Origin: Anaeramoeba flamelloides
Taxonomy: Eukaryota > Metamonada > Anaeramoebidae
DNA length: 64,000 nt
Direction of reading: 5' to 3'
Assembly: GCA_027625915.1 (NCBI GenBank)
Contig: JANTQA010000042.1
Coordinates: forward strand, 4,290,001 to 4,354,000
The position numbers and the translations under genes are program-made. Positions 24,088-35,204 of the stretch are shown in pieces. How positions within the stretch are numbered: position 1 is the first letter of the stretch; each line of letters starts with the position of its first letter. Under the pieces are notes generated by a model. It was not told the DNA's origin. It worked only from the letters and a program-made list of their open reading frames with translations, and searched no databases.

Positions 24088-24480
24088 TCATAATAATGCG
24101 TGCACAAAGGCTTTAATTCGTGTTTCAAAATATAAAATGTGTTTTTTTTTCTTCTTATACTAAGGCAACATCCAATTTACTACTCAATAGCATACCTAAG
24201 TTCAAATCAATTTTGGAAGTAAACTCCTTGATATTTTCAATAAAATTTAAATTATTAACGTAATTAGTCTAAAATTTTTTATAATTTTCTCTTTGTTTTT
24301 GAAATTTTTTGTTTTTTTGAACGTGAAAAATTTTCTTAAAAATTTAGTCTATTTTTTGAGATATATTTTCCAATTTGATCCTTTATTTTTAGAATTTATT
24401 TTTTTAATTCTAGAACACTATGAGTTCATTACCTTACTCACTCAGTTTTATTGTTGGTTTCTGTTGTTGGTTGAAGTATA
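24088..24480. repeat. Family E partial copy 2
   Basis: The left end 'gtgatcataataatgcgtgcacaaag' and body segments ('aaggcaacatccaatttactac', 'cctaagttcaaatcaatttt') match the element at 23321-24019 with a large internal deletion. The right TIR is not found. Confidence 0.6.
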
Positions 24481-24540
24481 GGTCGATTTCATATACAAAA
24501 CATATTCTTTTGATTTTGAAATACTGATACAATCAAAATA

Positions 24541-24725
24541 TCATAGTAAAAATTTTATATTATAGTTAAAGAAGGAAGTTTAATTAAATCTCTAAAAATC
24601 TCATTTATAAAAGGTTTTGTAAAGATCTTTCGATTTTCTTTAGCTTATAAACAAATATTTTTTTTTGGAATAGGAACTAAAAAGTTCATTTTTTAATCGG
24701 AAAATAAAAGTAATATTTAACTTTA
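24541..24725. repeat. Family A fragment
   Basis: Matches the 3' part of the family A elements at 25360-25622 and 45430-45683 ('gtaaagatctttcgattttc', 'aaaagttcattttttaatcgg'). The left end is missing or too decayed to place. Confidence 0.45.
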
Positions 24726-24801
24726 CTGGATTATTATTTTAACAACATCAGATCCTATAACCAATTTAAAGTTAATCTACAAATTTAAAAATTATTTCCT
24801 T

Positions 24802-25182
24802 TCTTGTTAGGATAATTTCATTTTTCTCCTCTCATAAGATTTTGTAAAAAAAAAAGATCGAATAAAAAAAAATTTTTTTTCAAAAATATTAATTTTTTTC
24901 AATTTCTTTTGTTTGAGATCAGAAATAATTGAAAAAAATATGGACTTTTAAAATCAAAAACAAAGACATTGAAATGTAAAGTGTTTAAAAAAATATAATA
25001 GAGCAAGCAAAAAAAGGGCCAAACCGAGAATCGAACTCGGGTCCCATGCTCCCAAAGCATGTATTCTCCCATTAAACTATTTGGCCAGACAAAAACTTTC
25101 AAAAAAAGAATTAATAAACTACACCATATTAAACTGTACATTCTAAACAATTAAAAAGATAAATTCTTTTATGTTTCAATAA
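24802..25182 (-). repeat. Left arm of tRNA-containing inverted duplication
   Basis: Reverse complement of 28460-28850 with indels and substitutions. The similarity covers the tRNA plus about 95 bases 5' and about 210 bases 3' of it, for example 'ctcctctcataagatttt' here against 'aaaatcttatgagaggag' in the other arm. This is a segmental inverted duplication rather than two independent tRNA genes. Confidence 0.85.
25017..25086 (-). tRNA. tRNA-Pro (anticodon UGG)
   Basis: Folds as a standard cloverleaf without an intron: acceptor GGCCAAA/TTTGGCC, D-arm GTTT-loop-GAAT with AATGGGA loop, anticodon stem CATGC/GCATG with loop TTTGGGA (anticodon TGG), 4-base variable loop, T arm CCGAG-TTCGATT-CTCGG. 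The discriminator base would be C, and a run of seven T follows on the sense strand, typical of pol III termination. No CCA is encoded. The coding sequence is identical to the copy at 28561. Confidence 0.95.
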
Positions 25183-25359
25183 ACCATTTATAATCTGAAA
25201 AAATACTTTTGTATAATCTACTATATTAACACAATTAAAATGTAAAACAATAACTTAAAAAAACAACAAATTACCAAATGCACCACATAATAATTAACAA
25301 AAAATAAATACCAAATCAATCATTTAAAATCAAAATTATTTTAACATATAATTTTAATG

Positions 25360-25622
25360 ATATTTATCCATTAATAAATGAACAATTTTTATTTCAATTT
25401 CCAAAATCAATATTAATTATTACTGCTATAATCAAATGAACAGAGTAAAAATTTTGTATCAGAGTTTAACTTAGGAAATTTAATTTATTGACTAAAAATA
25501 TCATTTCTAAACGATGTTGAAGTTGTAAAGAGCTTTGGATTTTCTTCTGACTTATAAACAAAAAAATTATTTGCAATTTGAACAAAAAATTTTCATTTTT
25601 TAATTGGAAAATAATAATAATA
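25360..25622. mobile_element. TIR element, family A copy 2
   Basis: The body matches 45430-45683 closely ('tttcaatttccaaaat', 'aaaaatatcatttctaaacg', 'attttttaattggaaaata'). The left end is decayed. No coding capacity. Confidence 0.6.
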
Positions 25623-25693
25623 TTAATTTTATATAACTTCCAATAAGAAAGATTAACACTAATCAAAAACAAGTCCAATAAAAAGAAATTATC

Positions 25694-25922
25694 CTGTTAA
25701 TTGAAAAATAAAAAGATCAAAATTTACATACCATAATTGAAAAAAAATCACAAACCCAAGAATTATAATAAATCATCTATGTTCCCCATTCTAAAAGTGA
25801 CAATTGATAATTTTAGTTATTTTCAAGAATTAAAAAATTTGAAATGATCCATGATTTATGGAATCTTCTTTTTTAGGCAAGCTGAATGAAAATTATGTTC
25901 AATTTCTTTCGGCAAAAAATAG
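25694..25922. mobile_element. TIR element, family D copy 1
   Basis: Starts CTGTTAATTGAAAAATAAAA and ends GCAAAAAATAG, matching the family D consensus of about 225 bp (imperfect termini CTGTTAATTG / CAACAAATAG). It is followed by TA, but the left TA is lost. Confidence 0.65.
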
Positions 25923-26689
25923 TATTATATTTTGGAAGGATTTCTAATTATATTTGAAGAAATTGAACTCTAGAAATAAATTTATAACTTTATATGCTAT
26001 TTTAATTCCGAAAAAAAAAAAAAAAAAACAAATAGCAAGTTCAAACAAGAAAAAAACAAAAAGGATGAGAATACTTTAATACATCTTTCGATTGGATTTC
26101 AAATAATTATTCATCAAATTTAAACCAACTTTTATTATAAATTACAGACTTCTCTTAATCGAACGAAATTATGTTATTTTATTAATAATTTATTTAAAGA
26201 TTGACCAAAAACAAAAAGACAAAGTTTTGATAATTTTCAACATTCACATCCATGAAAAAATTTTCTCAAAAAAAAATACCAACCTTTTTATAATTTTAGG
26301 CTTCGTGATAACTTTTATTATAATAAAAACTATTGGTTTATAATAGCTCTTTAATCAAAAAAATATTTTTTGAAAGGTATTTTAAATTTTAAGCTGGAAA
26401 AACCATTTTTTCCAGTTTCTATTAATATTTTTTTTTCAATTTAAAAATAAAACATTTGAAAATTTTTTTTCCAGATCTATGAGACCTTTTTATGATATTT
26501 TTAAAAGTATTTTTTAATCTGATGAATATTGTTCAAATAGGTAATCAAATATTTGAACTTTGGAAACATAGTTTGTTCTTTTCAATTGGAAAAAAATACT
26601 TTGTTTTAGTTTTTTCATTAGGTTTTTTTATAATTTTTAAAACAAACAATTTTTTTTTTTAATTTTGGGTTTATTCTAAAGATTAAAAA

Positions 26690-27110
26690 AAAAAAATTGT
26701 AGTTAGCTTTTATTGAGTTTTCTGTTTATTTATAAAATCAATATATTTTACAGATAAGGGAGAAAATCTAAAGAAAATTGCCATTATGTTTTCCAGAATT
26801 TATAATTAAAGAGTAAAATCATGAATTTTCTCGATTCTTTTTATTTCTTTAAAAAAAAAAAAAAAACCCTAGGCATCTACTAAATTTGAAGGTAGGCTAT
26901 GAAACTTAATGATACTTTTAGGCAGGGTCTTCAGAATTCAAAAGAATCGAGTAAAATCATTGATTTTACTTTTTACCTTAGAACCCTGTAAAATAACTGT
27001 TAGCCTTTCTTGACTTTCCTGTTTATCTAGAAAATCAAAAAATTTTACAGAAAAAAGAGAAAATTTTATAAAAAGCTAGGCACTCTAAGACCCTGTATAT
27101 TTATGATCAA
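26690..27110. repeat. Foldback repeat cluster, family C copy 2
   Basis: Contains the family's alternating inverted motifs: 'agttttctgtttatttataaaatcaata', 'cagaattcaaaagaatcgag' and 'gaccctgta'. More decayed than the clusters at 19120 and 46725; borders are approximate. Confidence 0.5.
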
Positions 27111-27776
27111 TTTTTTTTTTTTATTTTGAGTGTTTATTGAAGTATAGATTGTTTTTGTAACTATTAAATATTATCTATTCAAAAAAATATCCTTAAGTTA
27201 AATTTAACTCCATTAAATTGTCATTTCCGCCTATTTAAAAATTTTTACACCCAAAATAACATTTTTTTTTCTAGACTAGAGACTTTTAAAAATCATAGTA
27301 CTATTAAAAACAATAAATACCATAGTCTCAAGATTTTTAAGAACCGAAATATTGATTTTCATATGTATTGTCTCAATTAACAAAGTATTAATGATAATTG
27401 GAGTTGAAGTTGCGTCTAACTTTTATTTTTTCATACTAGTATTTCACGAAATAATTATTATATGAAATTCAAAAACAAAAAATAATTACCAAATCTACTA
27501 TTGACAATATTTCCCGAATATAATTATAAGTCTTCTCATGGAAGAAATGATGACTAATTAAAACTTATTGATAAAAAATTGTGATATTAATTTCGCAAAT
27601 ATATTTTGAAATACCCCTGTGCCATTTTCAATGAAACAAACAGTTCTTATTTCTGATACAATCAGACAAATAACAATTCAAAAAAGAAAAAGAACATTAG
27701 AAAAACTATAAAAAAACTTTAAAAAATTTTTTTTGATCAAAAAACCAATGTTCATAACTTAAATACATTTTTCTTA

Positions 27777-27974
27777 TAGTCAGTTCCGTTTTCAAGTCAT
27801 AAACTTTCAATGAAATTTAAGGCACAAAAAATCTCAAAATTTAAGCAGAAAATTGGAATTTTTTTTTTAAAGAAATTTTTTTATTAGGGTTTGAATTTTG
27901 TGCCTTAATTTGAGATTTTTCTAGTGATACTTAAATTCCGTTGATAGTTTGAACCCTTCAAATGGAGCTGGCTG
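27777..27974. mobile_element. Palindromic MITE, family M1 copy 6
   Basis: Starts TAGTCAGTTCCG and ends GGAGCTGGCTG, flanked by TA on both sides. The internal blocks of the family are retained with scattered changes. Confidence 0.75.
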
Positions 27975-28560
27975 TAATAATAAACGTATTTTTTTTTTTT
28001 TTTTTTGGTTCAATAGTAACATTTAATCCACAATACAATACTATACTTGAAGCCAATATATTGTTGAAAGTAAAAATGTTGTTTTTCAAAAGAAATTTTA
28101 AATTATGAATTGTAATTTATGAAATTTTCCAACAAGAGATCCATTGTTTTTTTTTGGGTTGATTTTTTTATATAAATTTTTGTTTTCAAATTTATACTCG
28201 TTAATTGAATGTCGTTTTTTCGAATTAATAAATTTTATAATTCATTCTTAATATGTATTTGTACTTGTTAAAAACAAATGAAGGATTAGTTATATTGTTA
28301 ATAATTATTAATATTGAGTTGTTTCAAGAATTTTTTGTTAAATTTTATTTTGAGATTATTAGATTTGTTGCCATTGGTAAATAAATTGTTTTTTTACAAT
28401 ATTTCTTATTTTTGTATTTAGTTGATATAGATGATAAAAACAAAAGTATTTATTCGTAAAAATTTTATTGGAAAATAAAAGAATTTATCTTTTTAATTGT
28501 TTAGTATAAACAGTTCAATATGATGTAGTTTATTAATTCGTTTTTCGAAGATTTTTGTCT

Positions 28561-28630
28561 GGCCAAATAGTTTAATGGGAGAATACATGCTTTGGGAGCA
28601 TGGGACCCGAGTTCGATTCTCGGTTTGGCC
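28561..28630 (+). tRNA. tRNA-Pro (anticodon UGG)
   Basis: Identical in sequence to the minus-strand tRNA at 25017-25086, with anticodon TGG in the loop TTTGGGA and internal B-box GTTCGATTC. A discriminator C (28631) and T7 (28632-28638) follow directly. No intron. Confidence 0.95.
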
Positions 28631-28631
28631 C

Positions 28632-28638
28632 TTTTTTT
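28632..28638 (+). terminator. RNA polymerase III T-run terminator
   Basis: Seven T residues immediately after the tRNA-Pro discriminator base. The minus-strand copy has the equivalent run just below 25016. Confidence 0.8.
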
Positions 28639-28909
28639 GTTTGCTCTATTATATTTTTTTAAACACTTTACCTCTCAATGTCTTTGTTTTTGATTTTAAA
28701 ACTCCATATTTTTTTCAATTATTTCTGATCTCAAACAAAAGAAATTGAAAAGAATTACTATTTTTGAAAAAAAAATTTTTTTTTATTCGATCTTTTTTTA
28801 TTGTAAAATCTTATGAGAGGAGAAAAATAAAATTATATAACAAAACAAGAAGTACTTTATAAACGGATTTCTCAAATAACTCCATGCTACTAACTTTTGA
28901 ATAAGAACT

Positions 28910-29095
28910 TGAAAACTTTTATTTTCTGCGATACTTTTGAATTAAAAAAGGGAAAATTTTCACTTCATTTTCAATTTCCTTTTACAAGAAGAACCACAAA
29001 TTAAACCCCAGTTCTTGGAGAACCCAATTTTTAAAAGAAAAATATGGCAAAGGAAGTGAAAATTTTGTACCACTTCTAATTCAAATACCCGTTAG
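28910..29095. repeat. Family I diverged copy 2
   Basis: Left block 'gatacttttgaattaaaaaaggg', 'ttttcacttcattttcaatt' and right block 'aaatatggcaaaggaagtgaaaatttt...attcaaatac' match 8981-9147 in the same order. An insertion sits between the halves. Confidence 0.5.
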
Positions 29096-30088
29096 TTTAT
29101 TTTACCATTAATTAAAAAATCATTATTTAAGGAACTAGAAACCAACTTGGAATTCTCTTCCACATCCAAGGGGTACCTTACAATAAAAAATGACATTGTA
29201 CAATGATACTTTTTTTGTTATAAATATTTAACTATCAAAAAAAAAAAAAAATATACATTTGACAACAATCGCTAACAATTCCTTAACAAAAAAAGTTATA
29301 AATGATTTTCAAATTCAAAAATTCATATCCAAAAAGAAATTTGAGTCCCTCAATAACAAAAAATTCAAAAAAAAACAAGTTTTAAAGATCCACAAAAGTA
29401 AATAATCGAAATTGATAAAAAAAAAATACCAATATTTTCTTAGATACAATATTCCCTGAGGTTGCAATGATAAAAGTTCTTCAATTTGAAAAAAATTGTT
29501 TTTCTTTTAGTACACAAATCAATTTAATGCAAATTAATATTATTTTAGAGTTATTCTAAAATTCTTTATTTCATCAAATAAGGATTTTGATACATTCTTT
29601 GGATTCAAATAACTCTTATGAAAAAAAAAAAAATAAAAACAAACAAAAAACTAAATAGCTGTAATATTTTTTAATCAATAAATCTCGACACTCCAAAAAT
29701 GAACAACTACTTTTCAAATGATCATTCATGATATTTTAGATTAAAAAGTAAGCACATGTTTTTGTCTTTTTTTTTTCTTGAAATCTACAGTTTTACTGTT
29801 GTTGATTTTTAGAGACCCTAGTACGTCCCACGTTTATTGGTTCTGAATTGATAATAATCACTGATAAAAATATTTTAAATCTGATTTCTTTTAGAAAATT
29901 TCACTATTTTTTTGAAAAATTTCAATTTGAAATTTAATAGGTATAAAAAATTAAAGAAATTTTTCCCCAATTGTCAACAATTATTTAATTTTTTTTTTGA
30001 TAATAAACATATATCTCAAAAAATAACTCTCTCATTTGAGAAATAATTTTACACTTTATCCTTCATATTTAAAATATCCTTTTTAACA

Positions 30089-30284
30089 CAGTCAGTTCCA
30101 CTTTTAAAAAACAAACTTTCAACCAAATTTAAGGCACAAAAAAATATCAAATTAAGGCAAAAAATTTTGAATTTTTATTTTTACAAATTCTTTTACTAGA
30201 ATATTAATTTTATGCCTTGATTTGAGATTTTTATTGTACCTAGAATTTTTTTGATAGTAAGTGCTTTAAAAGTGAAACTGAATG
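30089..30284. mobile_element. Palindromic MITE, family M1 copy 7
   Basis: Starts CAGTCAGTTCCACTTTTAAA and ends AGTGAAACTGAATG. The right side is followed by TA; the left TA has become CA. Confidence 0.75.
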
Positions 30285-30358
30285 TAATAGAACCTTTAAA
30301 AAAAATAACATATTAACAAATAGTTTATTGGATTGTTATTTAAAGTTTAATATAAACA

Positions 30359-30547
30359 CAGTTCCACTTTTAAAACACAAAATTTAAACGAAATATAAGG
30401 CACAAAAAAATATAAAATTAAAGCACAAAAATTGGATTTTTTATATACAAATTATTTTTCTAGAATCTTAAGTTTGTACCCCAATTTGAGACTTTTATTT
30501 CGCCTAAAGTATTGGTAAAGTTTGTGCCTTAAAAGTGGAACTGACTG
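30359..30547. mobile_element. Palindromic MITE, family M1 copy 8
   Basis: The left end lacks about four bases (starts CAGTTCCACTTTTAAAAC). The right end is intact (CCTTAAAAGTGGAACTGACTG) and followed by TA. It lies 75 bases from copy 7. Confidence 0.75.
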
Positions 30548-30710
30548 TACATATTTTCTTAAACTTTTACAAAGTAAAGAATTTATTAATTTTGAGACAC
30601 AAATAAAAAAACCCAAAACTGGTTACTTGAACAAAATTAATATGAATAATAGATGTTAAGAAAACAAAAAGTTCCTCTTTAATAAAGACAAGGATTGTAA
30701 AATCAAAATA

Positions 30711-31230
30711 AAGTTAATTGTAAAATAAAAAGATCAAAAATTTGATTCGGATTTCCAAAAAAAATCACATCACAGGAATAAACTAAATCATCAAAAGTTC
30801 AAAACACTCAAAAAGTTTAATAATAATTTATACTTGATTTTGTGAATTAAAAAATTTGATGTGTTATATGATCAAAAAAAAAAAAACACCTATTTTTTTT
30901 TTATTATTTAACAGAGGAGTTTTTAATTCTTCTTATTTGCCCGAATTCCTAAATTATGATTTAGGAATTTTGTTAAAGACTCAAAAATAAATTTATTACC
31001 CACTAAGGCTAATAAGTATGATGAATCCCTTTTTCTAATAATATCAAAAATAGTAATAATATTATTTTTTAATATATTAGAGATGTTAAATTTTTTTAAT
31101 TCATATATCCAGATTTTACGATTATTTTCATAGGCTGAGCAGTTCCAGAGAAAATGATCCAAATCTTCAAAAAAAAAACACCTTTTTTAGCTAATTGAAT
31201 AAAAATTTTGTTTCATTTATTTAGCTGCGA
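30711..31230. mobile_element. Family D copy 2, split by a LINE fragment
   Basis: 'aagttaattgtaaaataaaaagatcaaaa' matches the family D left end. Its body resumes after the LINE insertion with 'agctaattgaataaaaattttgtttcatttattt'. The terminal CAACAAATAG is not recognisable, so the right border is approximate. Confidence 0.5.
30892..31168 (-). mobile_element. 5'-truncated LINE (non-LTR retrotransposon) 3' end with target-site duplication
   Basis: The minus strand encodes the C-terminal end of a reverse transcriptase-type polyprotein (EDLDHFLWNCSAYENNRKIW..., about 80 codons to TAA). The H-x-L-x-x-C spacing (DHFLWNC) is typical of the end of LINE RT proteins. The element ends in an A-rich tail (reading ttaaataat then A10) and is flanked by a 15-bp direct repeat, AAAAAAAAAACACCT, at 30877-30891 and 31169-31183. 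It inserted into a family D element. The frame is open across the fragment, so the insertion is probably fairly young. Confidence 0.75.
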
Positions 31231-31499
31231 AAAGTAAATAATTTCAAGACTTTTTTGAACTATTGCATGACGATAATAACCCTTTTCGTTTCAAGTCTTA
31301 TTCTTTCAACATTTTTCAATTTTTACAAATATTTGATGAATTTTTTCAAATACCCAAATACTTGATACAAACTTTTGTAAGCCAAAAAAAGGGTAAAAAT
31401 AAATAATAAACAAAAGATAACCTTTTGAATTGAAGAGAAATTTTTGAAAGTTATCTAAAAGAAAAATATTTATTAACTTTCAAGAACCTGGAAACTCTA

Positions 31500-31721
31500 C
31501 TGTTAATTGAAAAATAAAAGGATCAAAATTTTCATTCAGCTTTCGAAAAAAATCATCATCCCAAGTATTAAAAAAATCAACAAAGTCTGCAATTATATCA
31601 GGTACATTAATCATTTAAGCTTTTCTTTAGGAATTAAAAAATTGAAATTATACATGATTTATATAACCTTTTTTTGGAAAGATGAATGAAAAATTTGTTC
31701 CATTTATTTTTCAACAAATAG
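31500..31721. mobile_element. TIR element, family D copy 3
   Basis: A full-length 222-bp copy: CTGTTAATTGAAAAATAAAA at the left, TTCAACAAATAG at the right, with TA duplicated on both sides (31498-31499 and 31722-31723). A further fragment of the right half lies at about 31741-31810. Confidence 0.8.
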
Positions 31722-32107
31722 TACTTATTTTAATTCTTGGGATGATGATTTTTTTGGAAAGCTGAATGAAAATTTTGATTTTTTTTATTTTACAATTAGC
31801 AGTATTTTATGAAACCCAAAGAATAGCCAAAAAGTTGTTTAAATTACATGTTTTTAAAAGTTTGAATTGTAAAAACTTTTAAATTGAAAGTTATTAAATT
31901 CTGATCTTGTAATTCCTTTCAAAATTTGGATGAATTTCAAAAAAACAAAAGTTATTTAGTTAAAAAAAGTAACTACAATTTTTGTAAGGTTATTGAACTT
32001 GATTTTTCATTTATTTTGATTTTCTTTTTTACGAATTTCAAATCAGAGTATGCATTATTTCTCTCTGTTTTTGTTCAATTTATAATTATTTATCCTTTTT
32101 TGATTGA

Positions 32108-33120
32108 AATCTTTTTTCAAAAATTAATTCATTCCAATAATAGTGACTACCTATTGGGGATCAAGTTTATTAGGTTGCACGAGCAACCCTAAAATCTGTA
32201 AGAAATGAAATTTTTTTCTTTTTTAGAAATTTTTTTTCATCAAAACTTTCAGAAAAAAAAAATAAAAAACATAATAAACACACAAAATTTAATACCTTTA
32301 CTCAAAAAACAAAAGGCTTAACGTAAATTTTCTGCATGCCATGCCAACTTGCCAAAAACAAATCAGCTGTTGATCAAAGAGAATGTACAATTTGCGATTG
32401 TCTTTGTGAGAATTTTTTTTTTCTTTTTTTTGATATTTTTTGATCTAAAAAATTTCTTTTTCGTTTCTACTTTTCCAAATTTGAGTTTTAGCTTTGTTCC
32501 TCAAACAACAAGAAGAAAAACAACAAAAAGACAAACAACAAAAAGAAAACTTTTTTTTTTTTTCTTCTTTTTCACTTTCCCTTCACTCCATTAATTTTCT
32601 TTATTGTTGGCTTTATAAATTGTTAAAAAAAACAAAATAATCATAACAAAACAAAGGTATGCCACGTGAATATTTCACAAGACAACAAATCAGAAGTAAA
32701 TATGGATTTGAACAAGCCACTTTGATGGACTGTATTGTTACAGGACCTTGTCTTCCTTGTGCTGTTTGTCAAGATGTAAAAAAATAATTTTTTTTTTCTT
32801 TTTTTTCAATTAATCACTTTTTTTCTTCTTAATTTGGTTTTTTTGACTTCTTCAAACTTTTTTTTTTTTTTTTCATTTTAAAATTAGGCAGGGGAAATTG
32901 AAGACAGAGGATCAATGGTCAGATAATTAGTTTTTCTTTCACATCACTTTTATTTTTTTGTTTGTTGATCAAATTTGAAACATTTTGAAGAAAAAAAAAA
33001 AATCCTAAATTAATGATACTTTGAAAATTTAACATTTTTAAATTGTTTTCTTTCAGACTCTTTTTTTTTTTTTTTTTATTCCTTATATATTATTATTTTT
33101 GTTTACTCTCATAAAAATTG
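32108..33120 (+). repeat. Segmental duplication containing PLAC8 copy 1
   Basis: Matches 38464-39705 nearly base for base in long stretches, in direct orientation, about 6.4 kb apart. The block begins just before the first visible PLAC8 exon and ends in the 3' non-coding sequence. The partner is longer because it holds a 224-bp element plus its TA duplication. Confidence 0.9.
32144..32926 (+). pseudogene. PLAC8-family gene copy 1 (degenerate, 5' end missing)
   Basis: Four exons recoverable by splicing in phase: 32144-32197, 32316-32405, 32657-32775 and 32888-32926. Exon 1 gives TTYWGSSLLGCTSNPKIC, exon 2 the cysteine block (IFCMPCQLAKNKSAVDQRE, then CTICDCL), exon 3 EYFTRQQIRSKYGFEQATL then DCIVTGPCLPCAVCQD, exon 4 AGEIEDRGSMVR and TAA. 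This is a complete PLAC8 (DUF614) cysteine-rich domain, W..LLGC - CxxC - R..IRxKYG - DC..PCxxCxxCQ. Three changes point to decay: exon 2 reads TAA at 32324-32326 in the frame required by exon 1, the canonical Arg of 'CQxARE' is Gly here, and no in-frame ATG precedes exon 1 inside the duplicated block. The acceptors of exons 2 and 3 (ACAAAAG, ACAAAG) lack an adjacent pyrimidine tract. Exon 3 alone (ATG at 32659) could still be translated. Confidence 0.7.
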
Positions 33121-34054
33121 CTGGTCTCATTAAAAATATTACTACAAGATTAAAACATATCATTAGAATATTTTTTATCTTTTTCTTTCTTTTTATTCAA
33201 CAACCAATCCTTTTTTGACACAACACTCATGATAAATTTTTATTTGAATTTTCAATTTATCACTTACTTAATTCGTAACAACAATTTGATATAATTAGGT
33301 TTTCCAAGAACCAGCTATCAATTCATTTATTTTACAAATTACGTACATTTGTCAGTTTCTTTTTTGATAATTTAACGATGATTTCTATTATTTTACAATT
33401 CTTTTGTTTTTGTAAAAGAGTAATTGTAACTTTTGTTTGATGAAAATGAACATTTTTTTCATTTTATTTCATTTTTCTGTAGTTTTTGAGAGAAAAATTT
33501 TTATAAGAACCAAGTAAAAAGTTGAAAAAAGGATCCAATAAACGAATTCAAGGATGCGTGTTACTAATGAATTCTTCTGATACGCCTGAAACGTTATCTT
33601 TTAAATTGGTTCAGACTATTAAGATCTTTTATCCAAAGATTAAATTAAAGTATTTTTGCAAACTATTATTATTTAGTGATGTTTTTTTGATTTTTATTTT
33701 TATAATAAAATTAATAAAGTATTTTGATAGTTATTATTAATCAATCAATTTGTTGTATTTGTATTACTCTTATTATAATAAAATTTATAATTTCAAAAAT
33801 TTAAAAATAAATAAAAATCTTTAACAAATATGTATAATTTTTGGTAAATTATTATTTTTTTTTCAAACACAAAAAAAATCAAGAACATAACCAATTTATC
33901 TTTGAACCATTTTGACTTTTTAGTGTAATTCAAATCTGGATTAAATGCAACAAAAATAAACTAAATATATTAGTATATCAATATAATTTTAAATCTTTTA
34001 TTTTAAAAATTTGATGAAATTCGGGTAAATAAAAGTTGATGATATATTCGCCAT

Positions 34055-34438
34055 CACAAAAATTGTGACTCTCTGAAATATTAAATGGATAATATATATA
34101 TATCCCTTCGTATTCAAGAACAACAAATAATTAAAACTTATTCGTAATTCAATTTTAAATCATTCCAAACCCATAAAAAGATGATATATTAAAAATTAAA
34201 AAAAAATAAAACCAAAAAACAAAAAAAAAGTGAGCCACCATTTTTATAAGGAGCAGAACCGATTTTATATTACTGAACTTTAACCGAAAAAAAGATAATA
34301 GCAAGATTTTTTACTAAATATAAAATTCATTTGAAAAGACATTACATAGTCTCAATTTTCATAGTGATTATTTGTCTTTTCGAAGATCTCTTTTTTTTTA
34401 AATGATCTTTTGCAAAAGAAAAATAAAAGAAAAAAAAG

Positions 34439-34496
<58 letters not shown>

Positions 34497-34654
34497 GAAA
34501 ATTAAAAAAGAAAAATAAAAAAAAACACAAATTTGCAAAATTCGAAAAAATGCTTATCATCCAAAAATTTGAAAATATTTTTTTGATAAGAATACTGGAA
34601 CAAGCCCTCAAAACAACTTCCATAAACATTATAAAATGAGTCAAAATTTTTGAA
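34055..34654. repeat. TIR repeat, family F copy 3
   Basis: Left end 'aaaattgtgactctctgaaat' and right end 'aatgagtcaaaatttttgaa' are inverted versions of each other. Sequence parallels 16031-16606 throughout, including the expanded A-rich tract at 34430-34520. Confidence 0.65.
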
Positions 34655-34682
34655 ATCAAGTTTATATATATATATACAAACC

Positions 34683-35204
34683 CCAATTCAAAATTTTCAA
34701 CACACCAAAATTCGATTTGTGAAAAAAAAACTTATCTAATAAATTCAAGAAGATTTAGCTAATTAGAACCATTCACTAATTGCAATGTTAACACTTGTTT
34801 ATGAATTACAATACTCACAAAACAATTTATAAATAATTATCAATACAAATAAATCATGGGTGTGTTAAAAATTTTGGAGAGAGCAAAACAAAAAAATACA
34901 TTAGTATATTTACTTAAATTTTATTAGGAATAATGATCGATCAATGGTTAGATATTACCAACTAATTTTATTTGAATTCTTCTTTTTGGAACAACTTGAC
35001 TTTAACCTAATATCAATTGTTGAAAAAAATTTTGATCCAACAAAACAAATAAAGTAATTCAAACAGTTAAATGTAAACAAAAAGGAAAAGATGAAAAAAT
35101 GATTTTCATATTTTAAAAAATAAAAATTGTTTACAATTTCAATGAAATTATATTACTGTGATTGTTTGGAACGTTTTAACGATCTGGAAAATTTTGAATT
35201 TTAG
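34683..35204. repeat. TIR repeat, family G copy 2 (inverted relative to copy 1)
   Basis: The whole length matches the reverse complement of 3859-4386, e.g. 'aatgatcgatcaatggttagat' here against 'atctaaccatttgatcgatcaat' there. Left end CCAATTCAAAATTTTCAACA and right end TGGAAAATTTTGAATTTTAG are inverted. Confidence 0.65.

Larger units (their letters stand above)
28460..28850 (+). repeat. Right arm of tRNA-containing inverted duplication
   Basis: Inverted partner of 24802-25182. The non-tRNA flanks have accumulated substitutions and small indels while the tRNA itself is unchanged, which points to selection or gene conversion on the tRNA. Confidence 0.85.
21728..32107. other. 10 kb region with tRNA genes and mobile-element remnants only
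   Basis: Apart from the tRNA genes and repeats listed separately I see no supported protein gene. A run of about 36 A residues lies at 22360-22396. The 76-residue plus-strand frame at 22945-23175 begins in T-rich sequence and has no recognisable domain. Sequence immediately above 21727 should contain the promoter of the minus-strand gene there. Confidence 0.55.

Noticed and set aside
31926-32192. 88-residue frame running into PLAC8 exon 1
   Set aside because: It reads exon 1 in the wrong frame. A donor-like GTAAGG at 31984 would join exon 1 in phase, but the segment has no ATG and lies outside the duplicated block, so I did not add it as an exon.
33522-33740. 72-residue frame downstream of PLAC8 copy 1
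   Set aside because: It has no ATG at its start, ends in a low-complexity hydrophobic stretch and has no counterpart after PLAC8 copy 2.
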